A stretch of 14,183 nt of DNA from assembly GCA_903813345.2 (NCBI GenBank), contig CAIIXF020000004.1, forward strand, positions 8,728,842-8,743,024, written 5' to 3'. This document shows positions 1 through 6,808 of this stretch, in pieces (within the stretch, counting starts at the first letter, position 1; each line of letters opens with the position of its first letter). A model generated the notes under the pieces. It searched no databases, was not told the origin of the DNA, and saw nothing but the letters and a program-made list of their open reading frames with translations. Source of the stretch: Owenia fusiformis. Lineage: Eukaryota; Annelida; Polychaeta; Sabellida; Oweniidae. Position numbers and translations under genes: made by a program.

Positions 1-369
1 CTTATAGGTAAACGTTGCCAACAGTCCATATATGTCAATGGTGTGGAATGTTTAGGTCTAATGGATTCCGGATCTCAAGTATCAACTGTGTCATCTTCTG
101 TCTATAATGAGCAGTTAAAATCTGTCCCATTGCAAGACATTGGGTGTCTGATTGACATCGAAGGTGCGAATGGTGGTGATGTGCCATATATCGGTTATAT
201 TGAGGTCGAGGTAAGACATCTGGTTATAAATTATGAAGGCGTTAGTCTATTGTTAGTATGTTCAGATAGATTTTCAACGAGTGTCCCAATGATTATTGGT
301 ACCGATATTCTGTATTCTGACAAAGATTTTAAACAGTGTGAAATTGGTCAAATCAATCAAGGAGAATGA
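1..369 (+). pseudogene. Retropepsin-like aspartic protease domain of gypsy pol (5' end off window)
   Basis: The frame is open from base 1, so the domain continues to the left. The catalytic motif is L-M-D-S-G-S, equivalent to the usual DTG/DSG, at about 61-78. The second hallmark, I-I-G-T-D-I-L, is at about 292-312 and matches the ILGxDxL flap-side motif of retroviral-type proteases. In a live element this enzyme would cleave the Gag-Pol polyprotein as a homodimer. The frame closes at a TGA at 367-369 shortly after the domain. The protease core looks intact, but the polyprotein it belonged to is broken downstream. Confidence 0.85.
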
Positions 370-810
370 AGGTAAAATTGGTGTTGTAAAAGGTACTAAC
401 AAGAGAGCCATCGTTCTATAACCCAATGAAACAACAACCATTTCAGGTATTGCCCAAACCAAAGAAGTATCCAATACTTATCCAGCAATGTTAGAAAACC
501 CTGAAATGGGGAAAACAGGTATTTTGGTGCAAAACAGCCTAGTCATAATGTCAAATTGGATATATCTAAGGTAACATCCAAGCCTATTGTTATAAATAGA
601 CGAAGATGCAGATGTTGATGTTCATTTGCCAGTATGGATTAGATCTGTTGGTCAAGAAACTTCAGCGAAAGTTGAGGATAAATCTGATAGTAAAGTACCA
701 TCGAAAAATGCCAATGTCCAAAATAAGGACAAAAATAGTACAATGTTTGATGAGTGTAAATTTGATTTACCACCCGAACTTAACAACATTGCTGTAAAAA
801 TGAGGATGTT
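370..810 (+). pseudogene. Protease-RT linker of gypsy pol, frameshifted
   Basis: No single frame is open across this interval, but the pieces read like the acidic, low-complexity spacer usually found between protease and RT in metazoan gypsy elements. The frame used at about 600-829 (D-E-D-A-D-V-D-V then a polar stretch) ends with L-P-P-E-L-N, a typical lead-in to the RT domain. There is no catalytic motif. It is assigned by position and composition only. Confidence 0.55.
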
Positions 811-1498
811 TTCTCCCATAATGACTTAGATATTGGTTTAAAAAATGTCGTTGAACATACGATAAAACTTGACAATACACCATTCAAAGAAAAGCCTAGG
901 CCCATCCCAATTAGGGACATGGATGATGCGCGAGACCATATTCAACATAGTGGTGCCATAAGACTGACAGTCGATTATCGTAAATTGAATAGACTAACCA
1001 TCAAGGATGCTTATGCGTTACCAAATATTGATGAATCATTTGCACGTCTAAGTGGTGCAATTTGGTATTCCACTATGGATTTAAAACAGGAACAGGAACA
1101 GGATCGTCCGTTGAAAGCTTTTGTTTGCCCCCTCGGATTTTACGAATATAACCGTCTTCCTATGGGAGTGACAAATGCCCAGCATGTTTTCAGAGACTGA
1201 TGGACAGATGTATGGGTTCTCAGAATTTTAAGTCAGTTCTAGCATTCCTAGATGATTTAGTTGTGTATTCCAAAAGTTTTGAGGAACATTTGCAGCATAT
1301 ACAAAGTGCTTTTGACAAATTGAGATCCTTTAACCTGAAATTAGGTCTGTCAAAGTGTTGTTTTTTAGAAAATCTGTGAAATACTTGGGACATATTGTGT
1401 CACGTGGTGGGATAAGAACAGATCCTGAGAAAGTAGAAGCCGTCCAAAATTGGGAAACCACTAAAACCCTTAGAGCTTTAAAATGATTCCTTGGGTTT
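811..1498 (+). pseudogene. Gypsy reverse transcriptase with internal deletion and frameshifts
   Basis: RT similarity begins at 811 with F-S-H-N-D-L-D-I-G-L and runs through V-D-Y-R-K-L-N, S-T-M-D-L, L-G-F-Y-E-Y-N-R-L-P-M-G and the catalytic F-L-D-D-L-V-V-Y-S at 1245-1271. L-D-D at 1248-1256 is the gypsy form of YxDD. Compared with the family, about 25 residues are missing near 945-955, where the segment ending in S-P-W/Y-A-S-P-V-V and K-K-D normally precedes G-A-I-R. The frame shifts near 1190 and again near 1375, and a TGA sits at 1484-1486. Several residues normally lying between MDLK and EDRP (GYxQ) are also lost. The enzyme cannot be functional. Confidence 0.88.
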
Positions 1499-2800
1499 GA
1501 TGCCACTGGACAACGATGGCTTTCAGAATTGTCCTTGTACAACTTTACTCTTAAACATACACGTAGTAAGTCAAATGTAGATGCAGACACCTTGTCACAA
1601 ATGCATGGATCCTCAGATAATTGCGAGGAAAGAAATGAAACTGTTAAACAGTTTGTCGAGCGGTGTGATCCTTCTGTCATCATCAATGCAGTTTTGGAAG
1701 GGGATGGGTTCCCACCATGTCACAATTCTGTTGAGGTTGATGAATACCTATATTTTCTTGAAAGTTTACCTTCAATAGGTAAAGATGTATCTCATATCCA
1801 GGATTTAGACAGTGATATTGGCAGAGTCAATTACATCATAAAGAATGATGTGAGTCTAAATTCTTTCCAAAGGAAAGCAGAATGTCCAAATGTCATAGCA
1901 ATGTTAAGACACATGGGAAGTCTGATCGTTCAATCAGGTATTCTGTACAAGGTTTCTAAACTTGGTGGTAAAACATACAAAAGGATAGTTCTTCCCCAGG
2001 TCCTCCACAATGTTGTATTGAAATCCGTCCATGATCAGATGGGCAATTTTGGTATAGAACGCACATTGGATCTTGTTCAGAAAAGAATGTACTGGCCTCG
2101 AATGATAAATGATGTCACAGACTTTATCAAACTATGTACGAACTGCATTTTGCGTAAAACAAAGATTCCCAACGCAGTCCCAGTGGAGCATCTTTCATCT
2201 AACTGTCCAATGGATTTAGTCTGCATTGATTTTTTGACAGTTGACCCTGATGACTCAAATAAAACAAACATTTTGGTGATAACCGATCATTTTACAAGGT
2301 TTTCAAAATCAATTGTCACTAAAACACAAACCGCAAAGACTGTTGCTGATATCCTTTTTAGAGATTTTTTCTTGAATTTTGGTTTGCCCTGGTGTCTCCA
2401 TTCTGATCGTGGTGCCAATTTTACTGGTAAAATAATCAAAGAATTGTGTAGATTGACAGGTGTCGACAAGACTTTCACAACCCCTTACTATCCACAGGGA
2501 AATGGGCAAACGGAACGTTTTAACTGCACATTGTTGAATATAATCGGTACTTTTGATGATGTCAAGAAATTCAGGTGGTCCCAACATGTAAAGGTTCTAT
2601 GTCATGCATATAACTGCTCAAAGAATGATTCCACTGGGTTTACTCCATTTGAGCTCATGTTTGGTCGTCAACCTATCTTACCTATTGACACTCTTCTAGG
2701 AATAAATTCCAGTGAACATTTGGAGTCAATGCACAAATATGTGTCCAATCTAAAGTCTGACCTAAAAACTGCATATGATAGTGAATGGGAATGTCAGTAA
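1499..2800 (+). pseudogene. Residual RNase H C-terminus and integrase (HHCC-like, D,D(35)E)
   Basis: A continuous 423-codon frame closes at TAA 2798-2800. It opens with the last strand of RNase H (R-W-L-S-E-L ... D-A-D-T-L-S-Q); the catalytic RNase H core is absent, so RT jumps straight to this tail near 1499. The integrase zinc-binding domain follows, with His at 2030-2032 and Cys at 2135-2137 and 2144-2146. The second His position is Asn (2045-2047, G-N-F-G). The catalytic triad is present: Asp 2228-2230, Asp 2405-2407 and Glu 2513-2515, with 35 residues between the second Asp and Glu. This enzyme would insert retrotransposon DNA. It is the best-kept part of the relic but has no intact polyprotein context. 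Confidence 0.9.
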
Positions 2801-3317
2801 AATAAAAAAAAACTCAATAAGGATAGGTATGATAAGAGAGTAAAACAGTTACCACGATAGCTAAATGATAGGGTCCTTGTCCAGAATGTTGGCTTAAGAG
2901 GGAAAAGAAAATTTGCAAACAAGTGGTCTCCTGACATTTACGTGGTCATCAAAATGTTGGGTAATTCAGTCTTGGTCGTCAAACGCCAAGATGGTAAAGG
3001 TGAACCAAGAACACTACACAGAAATATGTTGTTACCATGTGGTTTTTACCGATTGAGAAAAATGTACAGGAGTGCTACAAACCTCGAAAAAATCCAAATG
3101 TGTAAAATAATTAACTACACAGCACTCTTCTGACATTTCTCGATCTTTATCAAGGAAATCTTCTTGGTTTTCCAGTTCAGATTCAGATGTATGTTTGACC
3201 AATATAAGGGAACAAGTTCCAGAAACATCAGAATCATCATCTGAGACATCTTCTCCTATCCACCCAAGACGTTCTCACAGAGTGAGAAGACAACCCGAGA
3301 GATTCGGATATGAGTGA
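2801..3317 (+). pseudogene. Integrase C-terminal (GPY/F-like) tail of gypsy pol
   Basis: The frame of the integrase continues past TAA 2798 and past TAG 2858-2860 into G/N-D-R-V-L-V-Q-N-V-G and L-H-R-N-M-L-L-P-C, the hallmark end of metazoan gypsy integrases, which resembles the chromodomain/GPY region used in target DNA contact. The frame closes at 3131-3133. A different frame then gives the usual basic terminus R-R-S-H-R-V-R-R-Q-P-E-R-F-G-Y-E with TGA at 3315-3317, so a further frameshift lies between about 3060 and 3250. The pol reading ends here. Confidence 0.82.
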
Positions 3318-3382
3318 TGTTCAGTATGTTAATGACCCCCAGTATAGGAAAGTAGGATATACTCGACTCAGACTTGCCAACC

Positions 3383-3735
3383 TGCCGTTTTTTACGGGAA
3401 TCTCCCGTAAATTTGTTTTACGTAAAAAATACCAAACTCCCGTACCGTTTTCTCCCGTAAAAACTCGCGTAAATTCCCGTACCGTATTTCTACTAAAATC
3501 TCCCATATTTTTTTTTAAAATATGGCCCTAAAATCTCCCGTATTTTTGCTGAAATCTCCCGTAAAATCTCCCGTATTCTGGTATAACTCCCGTAAAGTCT
3601 CCCGTATTCTTGGTATTACTCCCATAAAAGCTCCCGTTTTCTGGTATAACTCCCGTAAAATCTCCCGTATTCTTGGTATAACTCCCGTAAAATCTCCGTT
3701 TTTGCTGTCGAAATCTACCGTATTTAAAAGGAATT
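3383..3735. repeat. Minisatellite array A (about 31-bp unit, CTCCCGTAAAA type)
   Basis: Reiterations of ctcccgta/aaatctcccgta occur throughout. The clearest part is 3567-3725, where units start at 3567, 3598, 3630, 3661 and 3693 (spacings 31, 32, 31 and 32 bp), each with TCTCCCGTATTCTTGGTATA followed by ACTCCCGTAAAA. The left part is more degenerate. The array opens with a single inverted copy, giving a perfect hairpin: 9-bp arms TTTACGGGA/TCCCGTAAA at 3391-3399 and 3403-3411. It shares its core with the array at 4117-4446. Open frames crossing it are by-products of the repeat. Confidence 0.85.
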
Positions 3736-4116
3736 TGACAAATTTGTGACCTTGATTATTGCAGGCACGCTTCTTTCTTTTACTCCAAGAAGGATTGGCT
3801 CCCATGGTTCACTATCGATACTTTCATAAATAACTTAAAAGTACTTCATTCCCATGATTCAAATTGCTTTTCTGCGATCAGTTCGGTATACGTTTGCACA
3901 ACTTATGTCGATCCACAAACGGGGGCCAGTTCATATTCTGTCATACTTCTGTCGGGAGAATACATTTTGTTTTTATATGGCGCTAAACAAAATTTTCCCG
4001 CAATATAAGGCGCAATATGGGTAGGGACTGCTGTGAAATAATGAACGTAAGTGGCATCTATCTTTGATTATAAGTTCTAATTAATTTATTAACTGCGCAT
4101 GTAACTCCCTTCTTTC
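3736..4116. other. Unique spacer between the two minisatellite arrays
   Basis: No coding frame of note, no inverted termini and no tandem repetition are seen. It contains the short near-repeats ggcgctaaac and ggcgcaatat around 3979-4018, with no clear meaning. It may be an internal part of a larger non-autonomous element that carries both arrays. Confidence 0.4.
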
Positions 4117-4446
4117 TAAATCTACCGTAAAAACTCCGTTTTTTCAAAATCTACCGTAAAAACTCCCGTTTTTCATAAATCTACCGTAAAAATTCCCGTT
4201 GTTTCCAAAATCTACCGTAAAAACTCCCGTTTTTTAGAAATCTACAGTAAAAACTCACGTTTTTTCAGAATCTACTGTAGAAATCTCGTTTTTTTTCAGA
4301 AATCTACCGTAAAAACTCCCGCTTTTTCAGAAATCTACTGTTAAAACTCCTGTTTTTTTTAAATCTACCGCAAAAACTCACGTTTTTTCAAAACCTACCG
4401 TAAAAACTTCCGTTTTTTCAGAACCTACCGCAAAAACTCCCGTGAA
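4117..4446. repeat. Minisatellite array B (11 units of about 30 bp)
   Basis: Eleven units begin with tctaccg or a close variant at 4121, 4150, 4180, 4211, 4241, 4271, 4303, 4334, 4364, 4394 and 4424 (spacings 29-32 bp). The approximate unit is TCTACCGTAAAAACTCCCG followed by TTTTTTCAGAAA. Most units hold a small hairpin: AAAAAC, loop TCCC, GTTTTT. Units differ by point changes and T-run length, so the array is not freshly amplified. Confidence 0.92.
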
Positions 4447-4984
4447 CGTTTTATATGAAACTACAGTATATTACTCATAAATTCTGACCAAAATGAATTA
4501 TCAGAATTTATCCTATAAAAACTTATCAAACTGTTTTTCTTTGATGAGGATATACTCCTATTTGTCTACCGGTGAATATAAAAATTCACTTGGATATATT
4601 ATGAATAAGCTACAAAATAAATCTTGATGTTACCAAGATTTCACAAAGTGCTTTAACACATCAAACTGCATGATGATGAGTCATACATCTATGTTACTTG
4701 TAATGATGAAAATATTATCATCATATACATGTTTAATTTTAAACAGTTTAGTAACTGTATTCTCTATTGTAAATAACATTATATTTTAAAACATTTTCTG
4801 CAATGAGTAAATTGCAGGTGCAAATTTTATTTTAACCAGGGGAAGTATGTAACCCTTGTTTTAATAACATCACCCTTTAATGGTTTAAAAACATTAGCCT
4901 TTCAATGCTTTTGAAGCAAACCAGTCAATTTTATTGTACAGTTCAATAGCCCAGTGAATTCAAGGCAATCAAGCCAATTATCTT
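4447..4984. other. AT-rich non-coding stretch before the duplication
   Basis: No convincing gene or repeat. The only point of interest is the purine run near 4838-4845 followed by TATGTAACCC, listed separately. The sequence changes to the duplicated unit at 4985 without an obvious boundary motif. Confidence 0.5.
4838..4850 (+). promoter_or_regulatory. Possible polypurine tract and 3' LTR start
   Basis: The sequence ccaggggaagtatgtaaccc resembles the arrangement in gypsy elements where a purine run primes plus-strand synthesis just before an LTR that begins TGT (here 4848). The 5' LTR is outside the window, so the match cannot be confirmed. The 1.5-kb distance from the end of pol is long for this family, and the arrays may have been inserted in between. 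This is a weak call. Confidence 0.2.
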
Positions 4985-5543
4985 TTCTTTGCCTTAGCTG
5001 TACATGTTTGGTATCACTCTGAATAAGACTGGCAAAGTGGTTACTACTTGGGCTGCATTTTTGTACATTTGGTTTTACTTGCTGACTTTATACACAGGTA
5101 CAATTTTATAATTTGTTACTCATCTCCAAATGTTTTACATATTCCCATTGGCTTTACATGGGTTTATGTCAGCATCAATTTTTACTGTTTTTGAGATACA
5201 TGTATTTGACGTCAAAAACCAGTAAAAGTAAGTTATTTTTCAACTTTCTTCAATTTGACCAAATATTTTGGGAAAAATCGTCTACAAGTTGCCAGGAGTT
5301 CAAATCTGACCTTAGTTTTGAGATTTGACCTTCAGTGACCTTCGAAAGGTCAAAAAAGTTGATTTTCCAAATGTATCATTTGGATGTAAATTTTCGTCAC
5401 CTGAATCACCTACTAATCTCTGAACAAGTAAAATGTTTAAGGTGAAAGGTCCTCAAACTAGGTCACAAACTGTGCTATCTAAGTTTCTCAAGGTTCGAGA
5501 CTACAAATCAAAATCAATAATTTTGTTTGAAAATCAGGATATA
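4985..5543. other. Non-coding left part of unit 1, rich in TGACCT half-sites
   Basis: No supported gene; the 71-codon open frame here has no recognisable features. TGACCT occurs at 5307, 5326 and 5336 and AGGTCA at 5347, followed by an AGGTCC and an AGGTCA near 5440-5465. A 12-bp palindrome, TTTGACGTCAAA, with a CRE-like core, lies at 5205-5216. Such motifs may be chance or part of a dispersed repeat. The same stretch recurs at 9689-10247. Confidence 0.4.
5307..5352. promoter_or_regulatory. Cluster of nuclear-receptor-like half-sites
   Basis: Three TGACCT hexamers (5307-5312, 5326-5331, 5336-5341) and one AGGTCA (5347-5352) lie within 46 bp. The second and third form a direct repeat with a 4-bp spacer, and the third and fourth are everted with a 5-bp spacer. 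Nuclear receptors bind such arrangements in animals. Function here is unproven. The copy in unit 2 is at 10011-10056. Confidence 0.25.
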
Positions 5544-5775
5544 CAGGGCGTATCAAAAAAACGCAACAAGTAGTTATCTAGTAAAATCACAAAACTAGTG
5601 ATGACTACATCAATTTCATTTAATGTACCATAAAGCCACGTCTCTCCTCTTTGCAATGATATGTCATTCATTCACATGTGGTAATGGTTGGGTGAGAAAT
5701 CCTTCCATTTGCACAGTGGGTCAAAATCGGCTCTGCACCAAGTTTTAGATATTGAAAAAATCAGTGCAAGGGCTA

Positions 5776-6010
5776 AGTGCCAATGGAAGTTCCCCTAACT
5801 TGAATTGTTGTGACTTTTTCTTTTGGAGCTATCTCAGGAGCATTTGTGCTCACAATTCCTCCACCAGATATTGCAAAACCTCGAGAAAGATTTGCCCATG
5901 GGCTGCTTTTCTTTGCTTTAACCCACACATGATTCAGGGCTGAACCATGCATGACATGGACAGATGAGTGCATCTTTATGTGCAAGGAAGTGGTGGCACT
6001 TTGGAGGGGT
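5776..6010 (+). pseudogene. Mariner-like transposase C-terminal remnant, copy 1
   Basis: The + strand at 5776-5844 reads S-S-P-N-L-N-C-C-D-F-F-F-W-S-Y-L-R-S, which mirrors the SPDLxPxDFFLWGYLK block around the third catalytic acid of mariner-superfamily (DD[E/D]) transposases. The acid itself reads Asn here. Another frame at 5951-6007 gives M-T-W-T-D ... C-K-E, resembling the conserved C-terminal end of these enzymes (W, Cys, then GGHxE). The first two acids and the DNA-binding domain are absent: the left terminal module joins this fragment directly. It is inactive. Recognition is by motif only. Confidence 0.6.
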
Positions 6011-6100
6011 ATAGGATGTTTTCTTGCAAGAGTAAGAGTATGAACACTTTACTGTCTATGCCATACCAGTCACACCTTCTTCCAATAGCCCCTATGCCCC

Positions 6101-6490
6101 TTGTACTGACTTTTGCAATGTTTTAAACTTGGGTCCGAGCTGAATTTTGCCCCACTTTGCAAAATTAATGATTATTCGGCCAGAGATGACTCCCTGTGAA
6201 TGAATGATATTCCATTACAAAGAGGAGTAATTTGGCATTTGGTACATTGAATTAAAAGGATGCAGTCAGCATTGGTTTTATGTTTTCATCCAATATTGCA
6301 CCGGGCTCCGTACACTGACTTTTTGCAATGCTTATAACTTAATTTTGGCCCACTTTGCAAATGGAATGATTACTCGCCCAACCATGACCAAATATCAATA
6401 AATGATATATCATTGTAAAGAAGAGACACATGGCTTTATGGTGCATTGGATGAAATAAATGCTGTTATCACTGGTTTTGTGCTTTTCCAA
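6101..6490. repeat. Two direct copies of a roughly 200-bp transposon end module
   Basis: About 6101-6290 and about 6309-6490 share a common order of landmarks: tactgact, ttttgcaatg, ccactttgcaaa, then an aatgata block, an aaagaggag/aaagaagag block, a gcat(t)ggt block and tttt-tccaa. Similarity is roughly two-thirds by eye. The left module (about 5560-5785) is the same sequence inverted. The layout is therefore one inverted module, the transposase scrap, then two modules in the opposite sense. The copy in unit 2 is at about 10805-11194. Confidence 0.72.
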
Positions 6491-6572
6491 GAAAACAATC
6501 TGTTGCGTTTTTTTTGATACGCACTTCCTCTGAAAGTTCTACACTGTGTAAGCACAGTAACGTGGGTCCTTT

Positions 6573-6578
6573 TTTAAT
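6573..6578 (-). terminator. Candidate poly(A) signal ATTAAA, gene copy 1
   Basis: On the minus strand ATTAAA lies about 97 nt downstream of the stop codon at 6675-6677. ATTAAA is the commonest variant of AATAAA in animals. The end of the mariner-type relic lies only about 50 bp further on, so the gene probably ends right beside it. The copy in unit 2 is at 11277-11282. Confidence 0.4.
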
Positions 6579-6674
6579 TCTCATTTCTCAAATTGTTATC
6601 CCTTGCCAGTCTGGATTATTTGATTTTGTTTGCATCATTTGAGTGTCTTTGATTCCATTAGTAAATGCTTGTAT

Positions 6675-6808
6675 CTACTTGTTCTTTGGAAATTTATTAC
6701 TTTCAACTTTCTTAGCAGTATCTGGTGTATGTATCATCCCTTTCTGTTCCCAATGTTTTTTCATTTTCGTTATATCAGTGGCAGGCATGGAACGACGAGC
6801 ATATGCAT
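6675..6808 (-). CDS. Exon: terminal cytoplasmic tail with stop, copy 1
   Basis: The acceptor accttcatttcag ends at 6809. The exon enters in phase 1 and runs 43 codons to TAG at 6675-6677. The peptide is basic (K-M-K-K-H-W-E-Q-K-G then K-V-E-S-N-K-F-P-K-N-K) and has one tyrosine in A-Y-A-R-R, which is not an ITIM. The intact frame, the phase match and a strong acceptor support it. The plus-strand frame over the same bases is its shadow. Confidence 0.7.

Larger units (their letters stand above)
1..3317 (+). mobile_element. Ty3/gypsy-type LTR retrotransposon, partial and degenerate pol region
   Basis: The + strand carries, in order, remnants of retropepsin, reverse transcriptase, a trace of RNase H, integrase zinc finger, D,D(35)E integrase core and a C-terminal tail. 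Integrase downstream of RT/RNase H is the Ty3/gypsy order. The element is dead: the frame changes several times (near 370-600, 810, 1190 and 1375, and after 3133), in-frame stops occur at 1484, 2798 and 2858, and two stretches of RT/RNase H are deleted. gag and the 5' LTR, if present, lie left of the window. No certain 3' LTR is visible. The similarity is recognised by eye from family motifs, not from a search. Confidence 0.93.
5544..6524 (+). mobile_element. Mariner-type non-autonomous DNA transposon relic, copy 1
   Basis: The ends are inverted: GCGTATCAAAAAAACGCAAC at 5548-5567, and its complement, with one extra base in the T-run, at about 6502-6522. The inverted similarity goes far beyond this: roughly 5548-5785 matches the reverse complement of about 6290-6522 imperfectly, for example ccataaagccacgtctctcc versus ccataaagccatgtgtctct. 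A second copy of the right-end module lies at about 6101-6290 in direct orientation to the right end. A fragment of transposase C-terminus sits between. A TA target duplication is visible only on the left (5542-5543), so exact borders are uncertain. Confidence 0.8.

Noticed and set aside
3310-3805. Open frames on both strands with repeated peptides (for example ITPVKSP or NTGDFTG types)
   Set aside because: They are translations of the minisatellite, whose unit length and lack of stops create the peptide repeats.
3383-4446. CRISPR array
   Set aside because: Repeats are contiguous with no unique spacers, units are degenerate, and the sequence context is eukaryotic.
5113-5328. 71-codon plus-strand open frame at the left of unit 1
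   Set aside because: No recognisable domain, composition typical of AT-rich non-coding DNA, and no splice or promoter support.
5773-5985. 70-codon minus-strand frame in the mariner-type relic
   Set aside because: It is the shadow of the plus-strand transposase remnant, which carries the recognisable DFF-W-YL block.
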